DNA from: Mesorhizobium sp.
GTDB taxonomy: Bacteria; Pseudomonadota; Alphaproteobacteria; Rhizobiales; Rhizobiaceae
Assembly: GCA_022833215.1 (NCBI GenBank)
Contig: JAIPUZ010000078.1
Coordinates: forward strand, 1 to 54,828
Length of the DNA stretch: 54,828 nt
Direction: 5' to 3'
Below, in pieces: positions 47,516-54,828 of the stretch. Numbering within the stretch: the first letter of the stretch is position 1; each line of letters opens with the position of its first letter. Under the pieces are notes generated by a model. That model was not told the origin of the DNA and searched no databases. It saw only the letters and a program-made list of their open reading frames with translations. The translations under genes and the position numbers were made by a program.

Positions 47516-48735
47516 TGCCCCTGACCGATACCGCCTGCAAGAATGCCAAACCCACTGAAAAAGCTCGCAAAATGGCGGATGGTGGCGGCCTGTTCCTGCT
47601 TGTGCAGCCCACGGGCGGCAAGCTCTGGCGGCAGGCATATCGGTTCAACGGCAAACAGAAGCTCTTGAGCCACGGCGCCTATCCGGCCGTGACGCTTCAG
47701 GAGGCCCGTGCCGCCCGCGACGCGGCCAAGGCCCTGTTGGCGAAGGGCATTGATCCGGGCGAAGAGAAGAAGTCCGAAAAGCAGAAGGCCAAGATCGAAG
47801 CGGCGAACAGCTTCCAAGCCGTTGCCGAGGAATGGTTTGCCGCTAGGAAGGGAGGCTGGACGCCTGCCTACTCCGAACGCATCTGGCGCCGGATCGAAGC
47901 CGATCTTTTCCCCGCCATAGGCTCGACTCCGATCAACGCGATTGAGCCGCCCGAAGTTCTTCGCGCGGTCCGGGCGGTCGAAAGCCGCGATGCAGTAGTG
48001 TTGGCGGGGCGACTGCTTCAGGTCGCAGGGCAGATTTTCCGATATGCTGTAGCCAGCGGCCGGGCGGTCCGTGACCCGACTCAAGACCTGAAGGGCGCTC
48101 TAAAAGCACCCGGTGCGCAGAAACACCGAAGCGCGTTGAAGGCGGCTGAACTCCCCGATTTCCTCAAGGCGCTGTCGAACTATCAGGGCGACCGGCAAAC
48201 CGTGCTGGCGCTGCGACTGGTCATGTACACGGTCGTCAGGACCAACGAAGCCCGGTTCGCCGTCTGGTCGGAGTTTGAAGGGCTGGACGGCGCCGGACCG
48301 CTTTGGCGCATCCCTGCCGAGCGAATGAAAATGCGTTCCGGCCATCTGGTGCCGCTGTCGCCGCAGGTGGTTGCGATCTTGAAGGAACTGAAGAAGATCG
48401 CGGGCGATTCCGAATATGTCCTGCCTGCGGCGACGAAAGAAAAGGTCATCTCGCAAAACACGATGATCTATGCGCTTTACCGTCTAGGCTATCATAGCCG
48501 GGCGACGGTCCACGGCTTCCGTGGCACCTTCTCGACTATCTTGAACGAGTCGGGATTCAACCGCGACTGGATTGAACGACAACTTGCGCACACCGACGGG
48601 GATAGCGTTCGAAGCGCGTATAATGCCGCCGAGTGGCTTGCCGACCGTCGGGGAATGCTTGTGTGGTGGTCCGACTATCTGGATGCTGCCGAGCACGGCC
48701 GGAAGGTGCTCAAGTTTCCGGGGCGTAGAGCGTGA
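47515..48735 (+). CDS. int: P4-type tyrosine integrase (DUF4102 family)
   Basis: A 406-residue protein starting MPLTDTACKNAKPTEKARKM. Residues 1-90 form the DUF4102 N-terminal domain (ADGGGLFLLVQPTGGKLWRQ, LSHGAYPAVTLQEARAARD). The catalytic core has Arg242 in VVRTNEARF, His333 and Arg336 in VHGFRGTFST, His359 in QLAHTDGD and Tyr369 in SAYNAAEW. This is the P4 integrase class, which usually targets tRNA 3' ends, matching the att-like core 180 bases upstream. It heads a second element. Confidence 0.92.
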   Translation: MPLTDTACKNAKPTEKARKMADGGGLFLLVQPTGGKLWRQAYRFNGKQKLLSHGAYPAVTLQEARAARDAAKALLAKGIDPGEEKKSEKQKAKIEAANSFQAVAEEWFAARKGGWTPAYSERIWRRIEADLFPAIGSTPINAIEPPEVLRAVRAVESRDAVVLAGRLLQVAGQIFRYAVASGRAVRDPTQDLKGALKAPGAQKHRSALKAAELPDFLKALSNYQGDRQTVLALRLVMYTVVRTNEARFAVWSEFEGLDGAGPLWRIPAERMKMRSGHLVPLSPQVVAILKELKKIAGDSEYVLPAATKEKVISQNTMIYALYRLGYHSRATVHGFRGTFSTILNESGFNRDWIERQLAHTDGDSVRSAYNAAEWLADRRGMLVWWSDYLDAAEHGRKVLKFPGRRA

Positions 48736-49688
48736 GCGGGGATGGTGGCAGCGGGCCGGGATTGACGGAAGGTCGCCGTGGGCCGGTCATGACCATCGAC
48801 GAAGCGGAGCGCGCTTCATCGCTTCTTGATCGGTATGCGAAAGAGCCACCGGCAGAGCTTCCGAAAGAGCCGGTCAAGACCACCCGGCGGAAGCTCACCC
48901 GAGCGGAACGCGAACGCATCTATCAAGAAGCGGAAGCCAAGTTTCAGGCGGATCACACCGACGAGTCGCGGCAAAAGTTGCAAGCCGCCTTCGATGCGCT
49001 GCGGCCTGCTTTATTGAAGCGTCCGTCGAAGAAGCAGCCGCGTAGAATTGTGCTGCGGGACCACTATCCGGCGAATCCGAGCCGGTTCGGGCAATGGCTG
49101 TGGCGGCAGGTGGCGAGCTTTGAAGATTCCCACGGGGAGACGGGGCTTGATCTGACGGAGTTGGCTACGCAATCCGGTGTGCCGATTCACAAGCTGGAAT
49201 ATTGGGTGGAATCGCTCCGAGCTGATGGAGACGAGAAATTCCCTAAGAATATTCGTGGTGCAGACGGCAAAAAGCGGCGTTCGCCGCACTATCCGACGGA
49301 TACCGAAATCGACGCCTGCATGGCGGTGTGCGCGGACCGTGGAGATTATTTCGAAGCCGGGCTTTCTGGCGCCAATCAGCTTGTAACATTTATGTTCTTG
49401 TTGCTTGAGCAACAGAAGATGACTGCCGATGCGCTGTCGCGCGCGACTAACATCCCGCTGAAGACCATCGAGAGTTGGGGCGCCCGGAACTCGAAAAATC
49501 GGAAAGAGCCGTCCTTGAACGATCTAGGGGCCTGCTTCGAAGAGCTTGGCCGCCCGCTGGTGCCTGCCCGTGAGCGGAACGCTTCGGCCTTGTTCCTGCA
49601 TGAGTTCGCTGCCCTCAAGCTGGCGCACGCCGAAAGTGACCCGGCGCCCGACACGCGGCGAATGAAGACCCCAACCCGTCGCTGCTGA
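48732..49688 (+). CDS. Unknown protein with two possible HTH segments
   Basis: A 318-residue protein starting with GTG that overlaps the integrase stop by four bases (GTGA), so it is co-translated with integrase. Residues 1-110 are charged and helical (RKLTRAERERIYQEAEAKFQ). LDLTELATQSGVPIHKLEYW (about 140) and ADALSRATNIPLKTIESWG (about 235) each look like a helix-turn-helix. The end is basic. No family recognised. The two segments and the tie to integrase suggest a recombination or transcription factor of the satellite. Confidence 0.6.
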   Translation: MSGDGGSGPGLTEGRRGPVMTIDEAERASSLLDRYAKEPPAELPKEPVKTTRRKLTRAERERIYQEAEAKFQADHTDESRQKLQAAFDALRPALLKRPSKKQPRRIVLRDHYPANPSRFGQWLWRQVASFEDSHGETGLDLTELATQSGVPIHKLEYWVESLRADGDEKFPKNIRGADGKKRRSPHYPTDTEIDACMAVCADRGDYFEAGLSGANQLVTFMFLLLEQQKMTADALSRATNIPLKTIESWGARNSKNRKEPSLNDLGACFEELGRPLVPARERNASALFLHEFAALKLAHAESDPAPDTRRMKTPTRRC

Positions 49689-49690
49689 TT

Positions 49691-49779
49691 TTCCCCTGCA
49701 CCTGTAGGGGAACATCGGCTCGCCGATTCTGCCACCTTTCGAGCCAAGCCGGATGCTCCCGGCGCGTTTCGAAAGGTGG
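49691..49779 (+). promoter_or_regulatory. Hairpins in the leader of the AlpA-like gene
   Basis: TTCCCCT/AGGGGAA (49691-49697, 49706-49712) is followed by a larger perfect inverted repeat: 11 bases CCACCTTTCGA (49732-49742) with TCGAAAGGTGG (49769-49779), and an inner GCCGG/CCGGC stem. The 3' arm contains AAAGGTGG, the ribosome binding site of the AlpA-like gene that starts at 49785. Folding would hide that site. Confidence 0.6.
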
Positions 49780-49784
49780 ACCAT

Positions 49785-50000
49785 ATGCACGACAATCCCT
49801 CACCCTCTTTTGTGCGGTGGCCCGAGCTTTTGGCAGAAGTGCCGCTCGGGCAGAACTCTATCCGCGACATGATCAACCGTGGCGAATTTCCGGCGCCGGT
49901 TCCGCTTGGCCCGCGCACCGTCGGCTTCGTCCGCGACGAGATCGAGGCGTGGAAGGCCGAACGCATTGCGGCGCGTAGGGGACAGCGCAATGGCCGCTGA
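49785..50000 (+). CDS. AlpA-family regulator
   Basis: A 71-residue protein (MHDNPSPSFVRWPELLAEVP). LAEVPLGQNSIRDMINRGEF followed by PAPVPLGPRTVGFVRDEIEA and WKAERIAARRGQ is the AlpA winged-helix pattern seen in P4-like satellites, in which it activates integrase or excision. The ATG at 49785 follows AAAGGTGG by seven bases. Its leader is a perfect hairpin. Overlaps the next gene. Confidence 0.85.
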   Translation: MHDNPSPSFVRWPELLAEVPLGQNSIRDMINRGEFPAPVPLGPRTVGFVRDEIEAWKAERIAARRGQRNGR

Positions 50001-50319
50001 TCCCATCACCACGGCACTTCAGTTTGTGCATGACGATGCCGACAGTCTGACCCTTGCGCTTGCCGGTGTGGCCGCTGGTGCCCGTGTTCTGCCAGTCCTG
50101 CGGCAAGGTAACACCTTCGTTCCCGTTGCCCTAGCGATGGGGCCGGGCCGTTCGCCGTGGACCGCCGCGACGCGCGACCCTGACGGGCTGCGGCGCTTGT
50201 TCGCCGAGCACCCCCGCGCCGTTGCTGCTTTCGTTGACCAGACGGATTTCGGTTTGCGAGCCCGCGTTTGGTCCGGTGATCGCCTCACCACGATTCCTAC
50301 GGTTCACGTGAAGGTTTGA
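49990..50319 (+). CDS. Hypothetical satellite protein
   Basis: A 109-residue protein (MAADPITTALQFVHDDADSL). Its first half is helical and Ala-rich (TLALAGVAAGARVLPVLRQG). The second half (SPWTAATRDPDGLRRLFAEH) ends with beta strands (GLRARVWSGDRLTTIPTVHV). The start overlaps the AlpA-like gene end. Not recognised. Confidence 0.55.
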   Translation: MAADPITTALQFVHDDADSLTLALAGVAAGARVLPVLRQGNTFVPVALAMGPGRSPWTAATRDPDGLRRLFAEHPRAVAAFVDQTDFGLRARVWSGDRLTTIPTVHVKV

Positions 50320-50323
50320 AAAG

Positions 50324-50959
50324 ATGACCACGATCAAATCCGCGATGGCTGCCCGAACCGACCTGCGGAATCGGATTGCCGAGCTTGATGCAACCGAAGC
50401 CAAGCTGCGGCGAGAATTGGCTGAAGCGACGGAAGAAATCACACGTATTCGAACGGCGGTAGCCGAAGAAGCTGGCACCGCACTGTTGGACGGCGCGATA
50501 ATTCCGCCCGAGAAATCCGAACGGCGCCGTAAGGAAATCACCAAGCTGCGGAAGGTCGAAGAGGTCACGGCCGCCGCGCTCAACCAGATTCCCACACGCC
50601 GACAGAAGCTGGAAGATGAATTGGCTTTGTCTGGACCCGATTTTACCGATGCCGCCCTTGATGCCGTTTCCAGCCGCCGGGTGGCTGCGCTGGAACAGGT
50701 CAAAGCCGCGCTTGCCGGGATCGCGGAACCGCTGGCTGAACTTACCGCGTCGGACACGCTGGAACGCGATCTTCTCGGACAGGAATATGCGTTTGATCCC
50801 GTGCGGCACCCCGACGTTTTCGCGGGCCGTATCGTGGCGAGCCGTTTCTTGGATGCGCTGCCCGTGCGCCTGATGCCTGAAGAACTGGACGCTTTCGCCA
50901 TACGGGCGCGAGCCGCCGAAATCGCCGCCCGTTGGCTGGCCGAGGTCAAGGAGGACTGA
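50324..50959 (+). CDS. Coiled-coil satellite protein
   Basis: A 211-residue protein (MTTIKSAMAARTDLRNRIAE). Residues 10-130 are strongly helical and charged, with heptad-like patterns (LRRELAEATEEITRIRTAVA, KSERRRKEITKLRKVEEVTA). The end holds FAGRIVASRFLDALPVRLMP and AIRARAAEIAARWLAEVKE. Elongated helical proteins of this kind act as scaffolds or adaptors in phages. A role in altering helper capsid assembly would be speculative. Confidence 0.55.
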   Translation: MTTIKSAMAARTDLRNRIAELDATEAKLRRELAEATEEITRIRTAVAEEAGTALLDGAIIPPEKSERRRKEITKLRKVEEVTAAALNQIPTRRQKLEDELALSGPDFTDAALDAVSSRRVAALEQVKAALAGIAEPLAELTASDTLERDLLGQEYAFDPVRHPDVFAGRIVASRFLDALPVRLMPEELDAFAIRARAAEIAARWLAEVKED

Positions 50960-50962
50960 AAC

Positions 50963-51187
50963 ATGGTGAAGCTGCTGGCACGCCATGAAATCTGGCGCTC
51001 AAGTGGACGGATGCGGCCCACCGGCGAATTCGACCGGGAGGGTAATTCGAAGCTCCGGGTGGAGACCATCGTGATCAAGCCGGGCACGATCTTCGAATCT
51101 GATGACGCCGAGGCGGAGCAACTGGTTTCCGACGGGGCGGCGTTTTTCGCCCACGATCACGAAACCCCCCAATTCGATGAAAACTGA
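50963..51187 (+). CDS. Small satellite protein, one of two related small genes
   Basis: A 74-residue protein (MVKLLARHEIWRSSGRMRPT). VETIVIKPGTIFESDDAEAE followed by QLVSDGAAFFAHDHETP resembles the next gene's FTASDVEAAALIDAGLAVAA. The GTxFxxxDxEAxxLVxxGAA outline also occurs in small phage head-region proteins. It begins three bases after the coiled-coil gene. Confidence 0.55.
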   Translation: MVKLLARHEIWRSSGRMRPTGEFDREGNSKLRVETIVIKPGTIFESDDAEAEQLVSDGAAFFAHDHETPQFDEN

Positions 51188-51198
51188 AAGGAACGACC

Positions 51199-51402
51199 AT
51201 GGTTGAATTGCTCGCCACCACCGACATTGCCGCCGAAGATTTTGGCGCTCCGCCCCGTGCCCGCGCGGGTGAGACTTTCACCGCGTCCGACGTGGAAGCG
51301 GCCGCGTTGATCGACGCCGGGCTTGCCGTGGCCGCTGACAGCCCGGACGCTGCTCTGCATCGTGATGCGCGCGCAGCGCTGATGCACAAGCGCGATGACT
51401 GA
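51199..51402 (+). CDS. Small satellite protein related to its neighbour
   Basis: A 67-residue protein (MVELLATTDIAAEDFGAPPR). RARAGETFTASDVEAAALID followed by AGLAVAADSPDAA shares the GxxFxxxDxEAxxLxxxG pattern with the gene before it. AAAGGAACGACC precedes the ATG. Overlaps the next gene by eight bases. Unassigned. Confidence 0.55.
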   Translation: MVELLATTDIAAEDFGAPPRARAGETFTASDVEAAALIDAGLAVAADSPDAALHRDARAALMHKRDD

Positions 51403-51670
51403 CCCGTTTGACCGGCGATGGATCCAGCGCCGGGTGCAAGAGCTTCGTGTTGGCGGGATGCCTCGCGCGATGGCCCGTGCTTATGCTCGGGCCGAGGCCA
51501 AGGGGCGCCGTCGTGTCTCCCGAATGACTGGTTTCCCTGCCGCCGAAGCTGCGGAAATCGCGGTTGAAGACGGGCGCCCCGTCGTCTTGATCGACTCGGC
51601 GCTGGTCCCGCCCGAGCGGCGGGACGCGGTACGCCGCTTTCTCTTCAGCCCGTTGGGCACCTCGCAATGA
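51395..51670 (+). CDS. Small basic satellite protein
   Basis: A 91-residue protein (MTDPFDRRWIQRRVQELRVG). The first half is very basic (AMARAYARAEAKGRRRVSRM), and the second mixed (GRPVVLIDSALVPPERRDAV). It probably binds nucleic acid or a protein with acidic surface. It is the last gene before the perfect hairpin at 51673-51702. Unassigned. Confidence 0.55.
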   Translation: MTDPFDRRWIQRRVQELRVGGMPRAMARAYARAEAKGRRRVSRMTGFPAAEAAEIAVEDGRPVVLIDSALVPPERRDAVRRFLFSPLGTSQ

Positions 51671-51672
51671 AC

Positions 51673-51702
51673 GAAGCCCGCCGAGGACGACCGGCGGGCT
51701 TC
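51673..51702. terminator. Perfect hairpin between small genes and replicase gene
   Basis: Eleven-base arms GAAGCCCGCCG (51673-51683) and CGGCGGGCTTC (51692-51702) around AGGACGAC, placed two bases after the stop of the preceding gene. There is no T run, so it may attenuate rather than fully stop transcription into the replicase gene. Confidence 0.5.
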
Positions 51703-51721
51703 AGGAAGTGGCCATACAGAG

Positions 51722-54334
51722 GTGCGGCAGAGGTCCGCTAAGACATTGACATATCATCAAAAACGATCCTCCACAACGTCGAATGACGGCTTCATTGTAC
51801 GCTTCGCAGAAGGTCGCGGACGGAACCTTGGCAAAGCCGATAACAAGACCCTCGAATGGGGGAAGTTTCGCAAGCTATTCGAGACTCCTACCCGCACTAA
51901 GGAGTCGTTCAAATCCTACATGGGGATGAGCCACGAAGAGCAGGTCAGACTCAAATCTATAGATGGCTGGATTTATCGTACCCACGTTGCGGGCGCATCT
52001 CGCAACGCCACTTCAGGCAAACCGACCGTGCTTTGGTCGCTCGATTACGACTATGCAACAGCGGAACTCGTTGACCGGATCAAGATGGGCTTGGTCGCAC
52101 ATGGATACGAATATCTAGTCCATAGCTCCCGGCGGCACACCGACGAAAAGCCCCGCATCCGATTTTGGGGGCTGTTCTCACGGCCGGTGTCGAACGATGA
52201 ATACGGCCCGCTTGCGCGCATCATTGCCCGAACCATCGATCCCGAGATGAAGTTGGTCGATAAGGTCAGCTTCCGTCCCGCACAGATGATGTTCAAGCCT
52301 ACCGCGTCCGAGGATGGCGATTGGCTCTATTACCATAACGCCGGGGCGCCCGCTGACCCGGACGTGATCTTCGCCGATTTCGAAGTTACCGATGGCGATT
52401 GGCGCGACTTGTTGAACCTGCCTCGCTGCGAAGGCGAAGAGCTTCGCGAGCACGCGAGCAAGGCAGAAGACCCCACGACGAAGAAGGGGCCGGTTGGCGA
52501 CTTCTGCCGCGCCTATGACGTGATCGAGGCTATCGAGAAGTTCGACCTGCCCTATGAGCCGACCGACGACAGTAGCGAGAAGCCCCGCTTCACCTACACC
52601 GGCGGCACGACGACAAACGGCGCAGTTGTCGAAGACGGCGGCCTGTTCCTCTATTCGCACCATGGCAGCGACCCTTGCGCCGACCGGCTGGTGAACGCCT
52701 TCGATCTGGTTCGGATTCACAAGTTCGGTCATCTCGACGACGAGGCGAAGGACATCGCGCCGACGGGGCTTCCGTCATGGAAAGCCATGCTCGACTTCAT
52801 CGCCGATGATCCCGAGTACCGGCGCCAACAGGCCGAGTCCAGGTATGACCAACAGGCCATGTTCGATGATCTGGTAGACGGCGACGAACCGGGCGATGTT
52901 GGCGACGATGACCTTCAGGCCGATCTTGACGAACTGGTGGGCGATCCGAAGACCAAGCGGACCGACTGGCAGCTTGGGCTTGAGCGCACCCGTGACGGCA
53001 GCGTGACGAATACCGTCGCCAATCTGGCAACCATCATCGCCAATGATGCTCGCATTAGCCCGTGTGTCGAGTTCAACGCATTCCGTGAACAGGTGGTGAC
53101 GCGGAAGCCGTTGAAGACGAAGCTCGCTGTCGTCGCCCGCATCCCGATCCGGGATCGCGCGAACGGCGACGTTTGGCAGGACCAGCACACAGATGCGCTC
53201 CGCATTCTGCTAGAGGCCCCCAACGGCCCGAAGCTGCCCGGATGGGGTTTGAAGCCGTCGGATCGTGATCTTCAGGCGGCAATCGGAAATGCCGCCCGGC
53301 TGGCGCCTTTCCACCCGGTCCGGGAACGCCTTGAGGCCGTGCCTTGGGACAAGGTCCCGCGTGTGGAAACGCTTTTCGTCGATTTCCTTGGCGCCGAGGA
53401 CAATCCCTATCACAGGGAAGCGGCCCGGAAGTTCATGGTTGCGGCCGTCGCCCGAGCTTTCGAGCCGGGGCACAAGTTCGACTTCGTTCCGATTCTCGAA
53501 GGGGTGCAGGGCAAGCGCAAGAGCACCTTCATTCGCGTGCTGGCGCTCGACTGGTTTGAGGAAATGAAAGGCGACTTCGGAGACGAGAAGCGGCTTGTCG
53601 AGCAGATGATGGGCGCGTGGATTCTCGAACTCCCGGAATTGTCGGTGTTGCGGCGATCTGACATTGAGGAAGTGAAAGCGTTCGTCTCCGCATCGCATTC
53701 GACCGTGCGCTTGAGCTATGGCCGCCTGTCGAGGGTCTTCCCGCGCCAGTGCGTATTCATGGGCACGACCAATCAGGACTCCTATCTAGTGGACGACACG
53801 GGCAACCGGCGCTGGTGGCCCGTCCGCTGCGAAGTCGAGGAAATCGACACCGCCCGGTTGAAGGAAGTCGTCCACCAGCTTTGGGCGGAGGCGCTGCATC
53901 TCTATCGCCAGATGCGGCGGGACCAGCCGGAAGGCACTCTGCCGCTCTACCTGACCGACCCCGAGGCTCGCCGGGTTGCGGGCGAGGTTCAGGAGAGCCG
54001 CCGCACGGTCAACGATACCGACGCCACAGCGGGCATGATTCAGGAGTGGCTAGATACCCCCGCGACGCTAGGGCGGATGGATGAAGTGACCTACACCCGC
54101 ATGGCGACGTGCATCGCGCAAATCTGGAAGGAAGCGCTCGATGGGAACCGGCCCCCCAACACCACGGAGTCGCGGATGATCGGCAAGAGCCTGCGGAAGA
54201 TCGGGTGGGAAACGAGCCGGAAATCCGAGCGCTTTCCGGGCTACGGCATCACGAGGGTCTTCAAACGGACGCCCGCCGATCTTGCACGCCTGAAGAAGCA
54301 GCGGCAGGAAGATGATTTCGACGGCTTGGTGTAA
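51722..54334 (+). CDS. PrimPol/VapE-type satellite replication protein
   Basis: Up to 870 residues. The start is uncertain: GTG at 51722 or TTG at 51746, the latter 11 bases after GAGGT. Residues about 105-175 show a primase-like pattern (SLDYDYATAELVDRIK, YLVHSSRRHTDEKPRIRFWG). A middle module reads TTTNGAVVEDGGLFLYSHHG and DRLVNAFDLVRIHKFG. The VapE-type helicase follows: EGVQGKRKSTF (Walker A, near 595), WILELPELSVL (Walker B, near 630) and FMGTTNQDSYLVDDTGNRRW (near 680). It would prime and unwind satellite DNA, probably at the iterons that start at its stop codon. Confidence 0.85.
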   Translation: MRQRSAKTLTYHQKRSSTTSNDGFIVRFAEGRGRNLGKADNKTLEWGKFRKLFETPTRTKESFKSYMGMSHEEQVRLKSIDGWIYRTHVAGASRNATSGKPTVLWSLDYDYATAELVDRIKMGLVAHGYEYLVHSSRRHTDEKPRIRFWGLFSRPVSNDEYGPLARIIARTIDPEMKLVDKVSFRPAQMMFKPTASEDGDWLYYHNAGAPADPDVIFADFEVTDGDWRDLLNLPRCEGEELREHASKAEDPTTKKGPVGDFCRAYDVIEAIEKFDLPYEPTDDSSEKPRFTYTGGTTTNGAVVEDGGLFLYSHHGSDPCADRLVNAFDLVRIHKFGHLDDEAKDIAPTGLPSWKAMLDFIADDPEYRRQQAESRYDQQAMFDDLVDGDEPGDVGDDDLQADLDELVGDPKTKRTDWQLGLERTRDGSVTNTVANLATIIANDARISPCVEFNAFREQVVTRKPLKTKLAVVARIPIRDRANGDVWQDQHTDALRILLEAPNGPKLPGWGLKPSDRDLQAAIGNAARLAPFHPVRERLEAVPWDKVPRVETLFVDFLGAEDNPYHREAARKFMVAAVARAFEPGHKFDFVPILEGVQGKRKSTFIRVLALDWFEEMKGDFGDEKRLVEQMMGAWILELPELSVLRRSDIEEVKAFVSASHSTVRLSYGRLSRVFPRQCVFMGTTNQDSYLVDDTGNRRWWPVRCEVEEIDTARLKEVVHQLWAEALHLYRQMRRDQPEGTLPLYLTDPEARRVAGEVQESRRTVNDTDATAGMIQEWLDTPATLGRMDEVTYTRMATCIAQIWKEALDGNRPPNTTESRMIGKSLRKIGWETSRKSERFPGYGITRVFKRTPADLARLKKQRQEDDFDGLV

Positions 54335-54624
54335 CCAAAGCGGGGATTTTTCGGTTACGCCGCCAATTGTCATTTAAGGCATTGAAATCAATGTTTTTTT
54401 CGGCATCTATCTGGCCGTGGTGTAACCGTAACCATCGCTTCCTGTAAAGGCTCCGGGAGACGTTCCCGTTTTGCCGTGACAGCACCCGTACCGTGTCACG
54501 GTTATCAGAGGAATCGTTTGTAGCTGTTAGGGAATATATTGGTTACATGGTTACAGAAATAGAAATATGCAATTCAAATCAACTGGTTAGACTGTAACCA
54601 AACACCTGTAACCATAGTGTAACC
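54331..54624. other. GTAACC iteron cluster, likely satellite replication origin
   Basis: Nine exact GTAACC or GGTTAC units occur at 54331, 54353, 54422, 54428, 54541, 54549, 54594, 54608 and 54619, in both orientations, plus near copies at 54500 and 54584. Several extend to TGTAACCAAA. An AT-rich stretch (54500-54590) lies inside, and a palindrome ACCGTGTCACGGT (54490-54502) with a CCGTGACA arm at 54474 adds symmetry. Placement right after a replicase gene matches iteron origins of P4-like elements. Confidence 0.7.
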
Positions 54625-54828
54625 AAACGGCCGGGTTTCCGACGTCAGTCGTTTGCAGGGTCATGACAAAACCCGTTGTAGATGTTGTTGCAGCGGTTGC
54701 TATGTCCGCTGAGCTGTAAGCATCCGAGCAGGCACGCGGCTGAGAGACGCGCGCGTGATGTTGAGCTGAGCTATGATGCAGGGATTGGGTTTCAGGCGGC
54801 CTGCTGATGAGGCGCTGTCTCGGGCTGG
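54587..54828 (-). CDS. Possible partial gene running off the window
   Basis: On the minus strand an uninterrupted frame runs from the right edge to a TAA at 54587-54589 (about 80 codons). It reads DIATAATTSTTGFVMTLQTT near the middle and overlaps three iterons. The ATTSTTGFVMT segment recalls small proteins encoded beside P4-like replicases, but this is a weak resemblance, and the start is outside the window. The remaining 54625-54828 shows no other feature. Confidence 0.25.
   Translation of the reverse strand, partial: SPRQRLISRPPETQSLHHSSAQHHARVSQPRACSDAYSSADIATAATTSTTGFVMTLQTTDVGNPAVWLHYGYRCLVTV

Noticed and set aside
50131-51087. 318-codon minus-strand open frame
   Set aside because: Serine- and arginine-rich shadow of the satellite coiled-coil gene, with no start signal.
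54331-54624. CRISPR array
   Set aside because: The repeats are six to ten bases, in both orientations and irregularly spaced, so they are iterons rather than repeat-spacer units.

Overview
The window holds most of a temperate tailed-phage genome (1 to about 47.3 kb) joined directly to a second, P4-like integrative element (about 47.3 kb to the right edge). GC-rich coding sequence, an Omp25/Omp31-type outer membrane protein and phage families common in Rhizobium, Mesorhizobium, Brucella and Ochrobactrum point to an alphaproteobacterial (Hyphomicrobiales) host. This is inferred from protein character, not from a host gene, because no clear chromosomal gene is present.

Region 1, 1-22.6 kb, minus strand: late genes, read right to left from terminase. 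The order is TerS, TerL, DUF4055-type portal, scaffold, major capsid, a repeat-rich protein next to the capsid, connectors, Mu-F-like minor head protein, HK97 gp10-like protein, tail terminator, major tail protein, tail chaperones joined by a -1 frameshift, tape measure, distal tail proteins, an NlpC/P60-like protein, a J-like tip protein and the start of a further tail gene. The long tape measure and the chaperone frameshift suggest a siphovirus. Three plus-strand genes interrupt the block (TonB-C-like secreted protein, RHH regulator, DUF2158 protein), together with an HNH-AP2 endonuclease and an unusual GGNNN pentamer array. Lysis genes are not in the window.

Region 2, 23.0-33.4 kb, minus strand: an early operon of tightly overlapping genes headed by a Cro-like regulator. 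It contains a ParB-like protein, a SNF2-type helicase, two orphan methyltransferases, a RuvC-like resolvase, a DnaB-type helicase and several small proteins.

Region 3, 33.4-38.7 kb: immunity and lysogeny. A LexA/CI-type S24 repressor is followed on the same strand by a lipoprotein, an outer membrane protein, a 55-residue protein and a MerR-DUF433/PIN-like toxin-antitoxin pair, so these are probably expressed in the lysogen. Convergent small genes follow, including an HNH protein. Matching operator sites lie at the cro/cI boundary and in front of the right operon.

Region 4, 39.1-47.2 kb, plus strand: a second early operon under that operator, with RecE/RecT-like recombination genes, a DUF968-like nuclease, a Lar-like antirestriction protein, a DUF3850 protein, many small unknown genes, an AlpA/Xis-like protein and a tyrosine integrase.

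Region 5, 47.2-54.8 kb: a junction carrying a 21-bp sequence that looks like a tRNA 3' end, then a P4-type integrase, an unknown protein with two possible HTH segments, an AlpA-like regulator whose ribosome binding site lies in a large perfect hairpin, five small unknown genes, a PrimPol/VapE-type replication protein and a cluster of GTAACC iterons that looks like a replication origin. This second element is the most likely place for undescribed biology: a phage satellite next to a potential helper prophage, with its own predicted replicase and origin.
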